64,000 bases of DNA from positions 3,765,849 to 3,829,848 of the forward strand of contig CM022951.1 in assembly GCA_012931725.1 (NCBI GenBank), given 5' to 3'. Position 1 is the first letter of the stretch; each line of letters starts with the position of its first letter. The position numbers and the translations under genes were made by a program. The notes under the pieces are model-generated. The model made no database searches and was not told the origin of the DNA. It saw only the letters and a program-made list of their open reading frames with translations. Below, one piece after another: positions 43,101 to 53,318 of the stretch. This DNA comes from Litsea cubeba (lineage: Eukaryota; Streptophyta; Magnoliopsida; Laurales; Lauraceae).

Positions 43101-44328
43101 CATCAAAGTAATGGAAAAAACACTGTGTGATATCCCAAGAGGAAGAATACAGATGGCCTGTCAAATCTATAACCCGAGAGATTAGATTTTGTTTCCTCCG
43201 CTGACGAATTCGACTATGAAAGAACTTTGAATTATGATCCCCTGCTTTCAACCATGCTACCTTTGATTGCTGCTTTAGAAGGGCTTCATCAATATCCCTA
43301 ATCCTAGCAAGATTGCACCGTAACTGTGCTAGAGATTCTTGATTATTTGCATGCTCACTGGGCATACCAATATCAATCTCCTGCTGAATACGAGCATGTT
43401 CAGTATGCTTTAATTTTCGGCATCGAAAATGCCAAGTTTGCAAAGAGTTTGAGCAACGGCTAAGTTTCTCAACTGGTGAATGACTTGATTGCATCCCAAA
43501 CCCGAGCTCTGTGAAGATTGCCAAGCTATCGAAACCAAAGTCCTGCACTCATCCGGAGCACCCCAACCATTAATATACTGAAACCGCTTTGGAATACGAG
43601 AATGAAGATGGGTAACTTTGGACCATGAAAGAAATAAACAACAATGATCGGAACTTATTGTATTCAGAACCATAACTTCATGATAAATAAACTCAGATAG
43701 CCATTCTTGATTTGCAACAACCCGATCAAGACGTTCTTTAATAAAATCATCATGTCGACGTCGCTGATTACTCCAAGTAAATATCTGACCTTTCCAGCCC
43801 AAGTCAAGTAAACCCACAGCTTCAAGCACTCTATTAAATTTGGACATAAGTGGATCAAGATTATCTCCCACACCCCCCACCCCCCTTCTCAAATAAATTG
43901 GAGATGGCATTGAAGTCACCAAAACAAACCCAATTTTTTCCATCAGCTGGTTGGAGAGCCCTTAGGAGTTCCCATGAAGCTTCACGCTTGGACAATTGTG
44001 GATCACCATAGAATCCTGTAATATAACAATCAGAATCCACACCTCCTCCATGTATTATCGCATGAATATGATGTTGAGAGTAAGAAAGAATTTCAACATG
44101 CAAAGAGTCCATCCAAAATAACATAAGACCCCCTCGTGCACCCACCAAATTCACCGTAAAAACACTAGAGAACCCAACAAGACATCGAATACATTTCGCT
44201 AATACCGAATCACCTTTTGTCTCACTCAAGAAACATATGGGGGGAGACTTTCTTCGCACCATAAAGTGAAATTCTTGAATCGTTCGAGGGTTCCTAAGCC
44301 CCCGACAATTCCAAGCTAATATTTTCAT
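40163..44328 (-). pseudogene. LINE-B ORF2: endonuclease, reverse transcriptase, RNase H, broken
   Basis: Starts MKILAWNCRGLRNPRT at 44328. The AP-type endonuclease follows: CFLSETK, CFGDFNAI, and SDHCCLFLSW after a frameshift near 43900. The RT begins about 43060: APGIDGFSSGFFQQHW, RPISLCNVAYKVIAKVL, LKLDMSKAYDRMEW, RRGLRQGDPLSPLLF and the active site FVDDSLIF, where most LINEs have FADD. Next are zf-RVT (near 41000-41080) and RNase H: Asp in KINWDASIN, Glu in TTAEAMGAIEAL, Asp in LEGDSLVIVK. In-frame stops occur at 42590-42592, 42203-42205, near 41801 and near 40979. The order and size (about 1.35 thousand codons) are those of a complete plant L1 ORF2. Confidence 0.9.
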
Positions 44329-44477
44329 AATGTCGGGCAGGGTTGAACAACAGCCACCGCCTCAAAATCACCAACTGTGAGATCATCTTTAGAAACAAGT
44401 TTAGATTTTTTTGCCCCACTACATTCATCTTCAGCAACCTATTTTTCCACCGTTCGTTTTCCCAAAGAACTTAACAA

Positions 44478-45708
44478 TTATATCATCGAATCTGACCCAG
44501 GAATAGGTGCAATTGGTTTCCTTGCATGTGTTTTATATCCTCTCAATGAAAGTTGCTTCTCCACCTGCATAGAGGAAGCTTCATCTTCATACCCAATAGG
44601 AATGGAAGCAACATTTGTTTCCTGGATTACCTCATGAGCTTTGGTGTGTTGACTAGTTACCGTTCCATCAAATAAGGTCTCATTCACATCAGCATTATGT
44701 CTAATAATTATCTTATTAACGACAGGAATTGGAACTGCAGAATTATTGGAAACAATTGATTGAAACTCCGTAAAAGTAGGAATAACCGACGTGCTTGCCA
44801 AATTAGTGGTTTGATTTTCAAAAATCATAACTTCTTCATTTACTGCCGTAACTGCTCCGTCCTTTTCTGTTGCAACTGGTACTTTCCCGGTAGACGCCGA
44901 TGCCTTGGCAGTGGACATCGGAGAAGGTTGAGTAGTAGGAGGTTATCGACGGGGACTTCCGCCCGCCCACAACCACACTCCATATTGCTCCTCTTCCTCT
45001 TCTTATGAATATGATTCTCAGTTGTGGATGAACAAACCCCATTCTTATGGACAATACAACCACATTGGAAGCAAAAATGAGGCAGGTTCTCATATCGGAA
45101 AACAATCGTGTAGTTCTTCTGTGGAAATTGAACAATCTTTCCACGCTACAGAGGTAGTGTTATCGGAATAATCACACGGGCACGCAAGAAAGGACCCCAC
45201 CCAAGACCCTCTGAATTTGTATCGATCTCAATCACTTCCCCCAATGAAGAGCCAATTATCCGACCAACCCTTGCATTCATACCAATCCCTGGGAGATTAT
45301 GGATTTGGACCCAAAATCCTTCTTTATCAAAACTTGTATCCTTCAGTGGAATAAACTCATCAATGGAACAAAGAAGAAAAAAAAAAACTTATCAAGTAAC
45401 AATGGTCTACCATCCAAAATTCGCTGTTTATCCTCCAACTTTGCAAACTCCACTAGAAATGTATTATCACCCAAAACCAGGAACTTTGGTTTACTTGTTA
45501 GTCGCCAAACATCCCTTAGAGTTCTGGATAGAACATCTTTATGAATGAGACGATCTGTAAAGATCTTGCCAATTAAACAGAGTTCACCATTATCCTTGAA
45601 ACCTTCCAAGTCATCTGAAACCACAAAAAGATCCTCCCCTTCAGCACTAGTCAAAGAGAAACTTTTCCAACGAGATTCCAAATCATCCATGTCGAGAACA
45701 AATAACAA
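44478..45708 (-). pseudogene. LINE-B ORF1: DUF4283 and CCHC zinc knuckle, broken
   Basis: The N-terminal frame (45708-45343) reads MDDLESRWKSFSLTSAEGED, then CLIGKIFTDRLIHKDVLSRT and FLVEFAKLEDKQRILDGRP, the DUF4283 pattern of plant LINE ORF1. An A-rich indel near 45370-45385 shifts the frame. Farther on, minus-strand YENLPHFCFQCGCIVHKNGV followed by C gives a CX2CX4HX4C knuckle near 45070. The C-terminal part (44918-44478) is Thr/Val/Ser-rich. ORF1 proteins bind the LINE RNA. Confidence 0.83.
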
Positions 45709-45845
45709 AGAACTTGATCAGAAATCAACCAAGATTCAAGAAAGAACGCTCAAAATAGAGACTTAAAACTCCACCTCGAAAAACCCCTACCTCTTCATAT
45801 GAGAGAAGACTAATAACAGTAATAGAGTTCAATGAAACTCAATAT

Positions 45846-47240
45846 ATGTAATAGAAGAAGTTATTTAGGAATGATAGATATTACGCGGACCAAGTGGGTC
45901 CATCATAATTTGTTAAGTGAGTCTGGACACTTCCTAAAGGGCCCGTTTGACAATTTATTAGGTTAGTAAAAATAATATAAAGCCTTACAGACAAGGGGTC
46001 ACATCACATCTTCAAGATTTCCTCCTTTAAAAAAATTAAAAAAAAGTCAAAAAACAACTTTTAAATGAGAAAAAAAAATCACATTTTTTATAGAAAGGTA
46101 AAAAAGATTCCCTACCAATCTACTAAAGGCAAAATACCATCACAGCATCCTTATATTTTATTCTCTCGTCGCTTTTACTTTAATAGTAAATTGCCTTTCT
46201 TGGTAAGAGAAAGATGAATCATGATTCGAGATGAACTTAAAGGTCATATTTGGCAACCAAATCTTTAGGGAAAAGATTTTTGTTTCTCTCATATTGTGGT
46301 AAATCCATGTTTGGCAATTATAAATTTTTGAGGATTTGGACGAATCGAAATCTTTATTTGTTAGGGTTTTCAGATCCGACCACCCCTCATAAGATTTGAA
46401 AATCCTTACTTAAGTGGATTTGCACCACAGCCCTATTTAATTTTTCTCATCTATATGCATCGATACACACCAATATTAATGTGAAATCCTCAACTATACA
46501 AATTCCCAGCGAGAAATCCTTGTTCCAGTAGCGGTGAAGAATCATTAGATCTATGAATTCCTCGCTTATTACCAAATATGCTAAGAGATCTAATAAAATA
46601 ACGAAGAAAGCCAAGGATTTGCTTCTTGGAAAACCAAGCTTAATTTTTAGAAATGGTAGAGAAGATAACGATGGAAAGAGCAACTCCTTTCACTTGTGGT
46701 GCTCTTATTCTTCTTTTAAATTCTATTGTCACATTTAACCAATTTCCGTCTATTGTCACATTTAAAAGACCGTACTTGATTACCTTTTAACACTTTCCTA
46801 ATCCACAAAAATAGAACTTTGGATGCTCAAACTGTACGTGTGTGGCGGGCCGGCACTCTTGTAAAATCAGCTGCGGCCAAGTCTATAATTCATGTGAACG
46901 ATTTAGATCTTTTGAGTGGAACCCACTTATGGGTTTATTACTTACATCGCAGATCTATCAGTGTGCCATTTTGAAACTGGTGCCACTTAAAAATTATCAT
47001 TATGAGCCATTTACATATATACGTGTGATGACTTTTTTTCTAAGGGGTCCCTCAAAGTATGATTTTGTTGCAAACAGTTCACAAAAAAAAGTTATGCAGC
47101 CAAAGGTCCCTCTCACACTTTCTCATACCTAAAATGTCTAATTTACCCTTTATTTAAATCATATCCCATGATTGGTGGGATATCCTATTAATAATGGTCA
47201 ACTACCATTTAATTGGCCATGATTAATTAAATCTCATTAA
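45846..47240. other. Intergenic, no gene seen
   Basis: AT-rich. The word GGGCCCGTTTGACAA at 45939 resembles ends of PIF/Harbinger or hAT MITEs, but no convincing partner was found nearby. Confidence 0.4.
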
Positions 47241-47244
47241 GGAG

Positions 47245-48048
47245 ATTTTCAAATAAATTCTAAAAACACACAAATAAATTTCAAAATAACGCAAATAAAT
47301 TTTAAAAAATGTAATAATTTCAAAAAATGCAATAAACTTAGAAAAAATAATAAATTTCAATCGAACGCAGGTAAATTTAAAAAGATGCAAATAAGTTTCA
47401 AAAGATTCAAATAAATTTCAAAAAATGTAAATAAATTTCAAAAGACTCAAATAAATCTCAAAAGTTCTAAAGAAAATTCAAAAAATACAAATAAATTTCC
47501 AAAGACGCAAATGAATTTCAAAAGACGCAAATAAAGTTCAAAAGACGTAAATAAAATTAAAAAACATAAATAAATTTAAAAAAACTCAAATACATTTGCC
47601 AAAACTAAGATAAACCAATTTTTCAAATTTCAGAAAAACTTTCCAAAAACTCAAGTATTCTTGTCAAAACTCAGTTAAATTTATTTAAAAAAATACAAAT
47701 AAATTTCAAAAAATACAAATAAAATTCAAAAAAAAAAGAATAGATCTAAGAAAATACAAATAAATTTACTAAAAATACAGAAGTATTTGTTCAAAAGCTC
47801 AGTTAGATTTGCCAAAAACTCAGTTAAACTCAATTATATTTTTCAAAAATCCAAATAAATTTACCAAAAACTCAGATAGATTTGTTCAGATTTCAGATAA
47901 ATTTGTTCCAGAACCCAAATAAATAGCTAAAAACTAAGATAGATTTGTTTAGAACTCTGATAAATTTGAAAAAAAGTCAGCTAAATTTGATAAAAATTCA
48001 GATAAATTTGATAGAAACTCAGCTAAATTTGACAAAAAATCAGATAAG
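47245..48048. repeat. AT-rich minisatellite, about 18-20-bp degenerate unit
   Basis: Forty or so imperfect copies of (C)AAATAAATTTCAAAA(A/G) follow one another. Toward the right the unit changes to AACTCAGATAAATTTG(A/T). Almost every copy keeps AAAT(A/T)AATTT. There is no coding potential. Confidence 0.85.
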
Positions 48049-49347
48049 TTCGCTTCTCAGTAAAGCCTGCAACTAAGCTCTTCTCTCCCCTCTCCCTCAC
48101 ATTTCCTCGCTGTTTATCCAATTCAACGGTCGATGATAAAAGGGTCTTCAATCGCCGATTTCTTTGCATTCCACAGCAGAATACCTCAGATCTGCTATCT
48201 CTCACTCCAGATCTTCCTTCCAGGTGAGTTTTTCCTCTAATCTGCTATCTCCCACCAGAAGATGTGTTTTCCGGCGAAAAACACTATTTCCGACTGATTT
48301 TTTACCGGTAGATGTATTTCCCTGCGAGAACCGTCATCTTCCGGATTCCTCTACCTCGACGACAAGCAAACCTTGAACATGTTGTCTTCTTGAACTAGGT
48401 TCTGTAATAGAACCTTGGTCTGTGTCCCATTCTCCAGCCTAACACCATGGGAAGCGCAAAACATGGCGGCAATCCTCTTCTCAGATTTGGGCGATGGGTT
48501 TCTTCTCCCGCAACAGCAGCTCGGAGTCCTCTGTGTCTCTTCTCCCTCGGCAACGAGCAAACCCGAGGGCCCTTCTTCCTACGTTCCGTTTCTGTGAAGC
48601 GATGCCGTACTCTGCCACCGGCCACAATCCAAACCAACAAGTCCGAATTCTTTTTTCCAATCACAGTTTCTGAAACGAAAGGAGTCTCCAACCCACTTCG
48701 TCTCTTTATGCCACAAAAGGACAAAAAACTCTTTCTTTGACCAAGATAACCAAGATTTCAACTCTCTCTTATTTCTGTGACTAGAAAACCAAACCGAGAT
48801 GTGCAACAACACGTGTGTTGATGATGGTGGTAAGATCCGATCTTTTGCAACTCCCTAACCGCATGGCTGGGAAGAAGGAGGAGGAGAAAGGGGTTATTTT
48901 GGGTAGCAGAGAAGTTAACAACGAGGGAGAATACTAGATTTGAAATTTGAAATTTCAAGATTTTATGCCTAAAATTGTTGAAAGGGAAATTTAGTCCTGA
49001 AAAATGAGATCGTGTAGATGCAGAGACCTAAGGTTGCAAAAAGTCTAGCTGAGTGGACCAGAGACCTTAACAAGTCATTGCTTGGACTAGAGGCTTGATA
49101 CAATCCACTATAGGGAACTTTCGCTAATTTTGCTTTTTTTTCTATGACAGAGGGTGTCCTAACTCTTTGGGCCTGACTAATCCCTACGGACTCAGGGGAA
49201 CCAGGTAAATCCCCTGTAGCACCAATGTGGTAGGGCAGTTTCGAAACTCTAACCTTTAAGAATAAACCGTAGTCCTAAATCATCTGAACTAATGACTTTC
49301 CATGTAAGGTTTTGAGTTTTCCCATTGTCCAATGTATAAGATGGGAA
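48049..49347. other. Intergenic; short unsupported frames
   Basis: The stretch 48060-48760 is less AT-rich and has overlapping frames of 60-110 codons on both strands, but none has a recognisable domain and no splice model joins them. It could be a transcribed leader or a decayed gene. Confidence 0.35.
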
Positions 49348-49356
49348 GAAATATCA

Positions 49357-51365
49357 GAGTTTTTTCCCAGAATAGCACCCTCAAGTAAACTAATTTCCAT
49401 AATAGCACCCATTTGAAAATAATACTCAGAGTAGCATCCCGAACCTATGTGGCATATCCAATCCTAACAAAAGAACCAAAATTACTGAAACCAAATGAAA
49501 CAAAAGTGAATAAAGTGAAGCAACAATGCTAACCCACAATTACTGATCCATGAATTCTAATTAGACCCAAAAATTTTGTTGCAAATATTTCACAGAAAAG
49601 AGGCTATACAAAGATTCCCTTAAAAGTGATACTTGGCTAGAGTTTGTCATCTAGAAGAGGAGGGTGTTTATTTTTAATTATGTTTTACATTAGGTGGGCT
49701 AAACTCCTTTAAATTGAAACTTAGCTAGTTCTCAACTTCTCATAGAAGAGAAGGGCATTTATGTTGAGAGATTGATTATTAATAGGTGGGTCCTATCGGG
49801 GTGTAACAAAATTTATTGAGGCCGGGCCTCTGGGGATTCCAGCTTTTGTTAGAGGAACCACTAGAAAATACACATCATCACATGTGACCTTCACTGGATA
49901 TTAGAAAATGAAAGAACAATTCAATCATTGCTCGATTTCGAATGCAATTGAAGGTATAAGTATGAAAGTGATATAAGTTGCATCTTTTCTCAGCCTGATG
50001 TTTGTGTGAAATCAAGTACATGGGAATTTCCGGGCAAATGGGTTTTTGAAAAGATGAAGGGTATATAAGGTGGAAATGTAAATGAGACCTCCACTGGTTC
50101 TTTATTGATTTTCCACTAAGGAGAAATTAATTGATGGTCATTTTGGATCCTCACCTTTCTTATATATTAACCACTTTTAACAATATTAAAAAAAGATTAG
50201 AATTCAATTACATGAACCAAAGGGACCCTTGGATTGATCCTGATTGCCTTCCAATGTTCTATGGGGTTGATCATTCACAAGAAGAAATTATTTATCAAGA
50301 CTCATTTTATAAAGTGGAACCAAGTAGAATGGTCTCCTATGGGCAAACTACATAAGAGCTCATATGCAGTCCAACTAACGGGTTGCCATTTAAAAGTATG
50401 TCTATCATAGTAGGGCAGATGGAAATGACTCTTTGTTTAGGCAAGGGAGAGTTGAAAATTCAGGCTCATCATATCATTCCAACCCTTGATTTAATTACTT
50501 TAAAGCTTGTTAACCTTATAACCGTAATTTTTTTTATAGATTCAAGTCAATGGTGGGTGAAGGTTCCATGAACATAAAATTGGGCTTGTGTCATATCATA
50601 TAACGACAAGGACATCAAAGGGACAGCATTGTTCACAATATTCATGGTTGAATGGTGTTGGCAACTCACTATTACAAACACACCAAGAATTGAGCCCGAG
50701 TCTTCTTGTGGAAAGTATTATTCCATATTATTATTTCATATCAGTTACCTTAGCTTGGCAATTATAAAAAGGGATTTTGAACGTACAAATGCCTTGAGAT
50801 TTAAGACTTATTCATCAACGGTTGAAGTTTAATCATTTTCAGCAAAGCTGTTCGGATAATTAAGATGGGTTAAAACTTATAAAAATAGAATAGGATATCA
50901 CATAATGCGATATGTCACAATTCGAGAAGCACAAATAACTCTACAGTAATTTTTTAAACTTTAATTTTTGACGGACAAATACTTTGGTCACCAGGCAGCA
51001 TATTGTTAAGATTTTGAGAATGGTTGCACACTGATGAAAAGTGAGCTCAAGTGGGGCCCATATGGAGAACATTTTTCATGGGACCAATTGGACCATGATG
51101 CGGATTGGGTCTTGGGCAGCTGGCATTGGCCAGAAGGACGGGGCTCTTGGTCTCTTGGTTCATGTCATTTTCCTCTTATTCTAGGTTTCGTCCCAATCCC
51201 ATTTTTTAATATCTCTCTCTCCCTATCTAGGTTTTAGTAATTTTGGTTCTTTTGTTAGGATTGGATATACCACGTAGGCTCGGGATGCTATTCTGGGTAT
51301 TATTTTCAAATGGGTGCTATTATGGGAATTAGTTTACTTGAGGGTGCTATTCTGGGAAAAAACTC
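49357..51365. mobile_element. Second MULE, non-autonomous
   Basis: Inverted repeats of about 135 bp at 49357-49492 and 51231-51365 start GAGTTTTTTCCCAGAATAGC on the left and match the inverted right end nearly base for base (CACCCTCAAGTAAACTAATT, CCAATCCTAACAAAAGAACC). The 9-bp TSD GAAATATCA is perfect at 49348-49356 and 51366-51374. The 2.0-kb element has no MURA-like gene. A 74-codon frame at 50131-50355 has no recognised domain, but could be captured host sequence. Confidence 0.92.
50131..50355 (+). CDS. Unidentified 74-codon frame within the second MULE
   Basis: MMVILDPHLSYILTTFNNIK... through a Pro/Trp-containing middle (RDPWIDPDCLPMFYG) to a stop at 50353-50355. Composition looks more protein-like than neighbouring frames, but I do not recognise it. 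It may be a captured exon or chance. Confidence 0.2.
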   Translation: MMVILDPHLSYILTTFNNIKKRLEFNYMNQRDPWIDPDCLPMFYGVDHSQEEIIYQDSFYKVEPSRMVSYGQTT

Positions 51366-51449
51366 GAAATATCATTGGTTCATGAATTGTGAGCCTCACG
51401 GGTAAAAAGTTTTTTAAAACCATAAAACCTAGGGGTGTAAAAAAAAAAC

Positions 51450-51655
51450 CGAGAAACCGTCTAACCGAACCGAACTGAACCGAACCGCGGTTAATAACCG
51501 TGTTTCACGGTTCAGTTACGGTTACGGTTAATGAAATCCAAAAACCGCACGGTTCGGTTCGGTTACGGTTTTCCATAATAATTCATGGCGGTTAACCGAA
51601 CCGAACCGTAAAATACGGTTCGGTTAACCGCACACGGTTAACCGTACCGTTACAC
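51450..51655. repeat. Left subterminal AACCG repeats of the hAT element
   Basis: AACCGAACCG, CGGTTCGGTT and CGGTTAACCG words occur more than fifteen times in both orientations. In Ac-like hAT elements such clustered short motifs are transposase-binding sites. Confidence 0.88.
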
Positions 51656-51729
51656 TAATGCCAGAAAAAATAAGGGGCTAGATGAAATTATGTTAACAAA
51701 GAAACCCTAACAAAAGTAAAGTAGCAAAA

Positions 51730-51943
51730 CCATTCTCATCGGTATTCACTCTCTCGCCACAACGCCTCTCTTCCTCTCTCGCCTCAACGCCTCTCTGGCT
51801 CTTTCTCTCGGCCTCTCTCTTGCCTCGGACAGTCTCTCACCTCCCTCCCTCTCACCTCTCTCTCTCTCGACTCCCTGACGAAGACAAGACCTGCAGCGAC
51901 CGGAGACGAAGAAGAAGAAGAAGACTCCCTTGTTCAGATCCAG
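51730..51943 (+). promoter_or_regulatory. Probable untranslated leader exon of the hAT transposase gene
   Basis: A CT-rich block runs into GAAGAAGAAG and ends at a donor, CAG|GTTTGT (51943/51944). A matching acceptor, TTGTCAG, ends at 53312, six bases before the likely start codon. This implies a long 5'-UTR intron of about 1.37 kb, as in many Ac-like elements. Confidence 0.5.
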
Positions 51944-53318
51944 GTTTGTTTGTGTTCTTATCATGATTCTAGGGCTTTTTATTTATTTTGCTCTTAAATG
52001 TTAGATGTTTAAAGTTTGGGTTTTGAAAAAGTTTGGATTCAGAAGGTTTTTTTTTTTAATCGGCCTGTGGTGTAGAAATCACTAAATCTCTTGTAGCAGA
52101 GCTTTGGGTGGACAGCATGAATCTCTTCACATTTTTTTATGTTTTTGTTTGAATCGGTATGGGTGCAAACAGCTTCTTGCTTATAATCTTGTAGTATGTC
52201 AATTATCCCAAACTCAAAGTAAAGGATCACTTCATGTACATTGTTTCCATTTGAGTGAAACGGTTGATACTGATTACTGATCATAATTGCTTATAATCTT
52301 GCCGGCATGTTTGCACCCAATCGTTTAAGGATTTCATGTTCAAGTCATAGATAAATCATAAATATTAATTAGCACAAGAACTTTTCAACCACAGAATTGA
52401 TCACAGTGTTCCAACAAAATGAATCAATCAGGCATCAACAAAATTTGAAAAGTAATAAAAATACAGTTTCCACCCAAGTCATTGGTCACAGTGTTCACCA
52501 GAGTAAATCAAGTGCTTGTAACTCAAAAACACGACCTGTTTCCTTATATTTATTTATTCTTTTGATGTTGGGTCCAATTGAAGTTTGAGTTTCTTCACCC
52601 TCTGCAAAGGGAAATTGTAAAGTGGAAAGAAAATTAAGAAGGGGGAAATGGGATTATGGCTTGAGGGGAAAGAAATCAACTAATGATAGTGGGAGTTAAG
52701 GAGGTTGGTGAAGATAATAGTCCTTGACTCCTTGTTATGGTTTGTTTGGTTTTGGGGTTTTGAGTGGTAGGTAATGGAAGTTCACAGGGAAAGGGAAAAA
52801 CAATAACATTATAAGTAATGTTGACCATGGGTGCATGCACTGCAACACCAACAAGGGTGTTTTTTCATTTTATTTTATTTTTCTCTTGAATTGACTATAC
52901 AGAGTGGGTCATCAATCCTTTGATCTTCTTTACTGCTGGTTTTGTTATCTGGGTAGAAAAATCATCATCTAGAGGAATAAAGGGGTTCATTAACAACCCA
53001 TGGTGGAGAGACCTACCAGATTGTTATTGGGCAAATTGGTTCCAGCTCTGTAATGCTACAGAGTAAAAAGTTCCAGCCCTATAAAAAGTTCCAGCTCTAT
53101 TGATATTTTCCTTTTTTTATTAGTAACTTTTGATTGCATGCATGTTTCAGGTTTATTCGTCACTTGATGTGTTTTCCAATCCTACATTATTATATATTTG
53201 AGTTCTTCGTTAATGATGGATTAATGATAATTCCATGAGTGATATATTGCCACAAGTCCCATCTTTTTTATTTTGTTCTGAGTATTTTTTTTTTGTTCAA
53301 TTTCATTGTCAGATTTTC

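Larger units (their letters stand above)
25638..45828 (-). mobile_element. LINE-B: near full-length L1-type LINE, split in its 3' UTR by a CACTA element
   Basis: A 17-bp direct repeat, TCAATGAAACTCAATAT, lies at 25621-25637 and 45829-45845. On the minus strand the element runs from 45828 (ORF1 start) through ORF2 and a short 3' UTR to a poly-A tract (T-run at 25637-25650). Without the CACTA (25745-40092 plus its 3-bp TSD) it is about 5.84 kb. It encodes a DUF4283/CCHC ORF1 and an ORF2 with endonuclease, RT, zf-RVT and RNase H, all broken by stops or frameshifts. Confidence 0.92.

Noticed and set aside
53235..53318. Upstream Met at 53235 as the start of the hAT transposase
   Set aside because: The extra 28 residues are hydrophobic and fall in a predicted 5'-UTR intron whose acceptor ends at 53312; Met at 53319 fits better.
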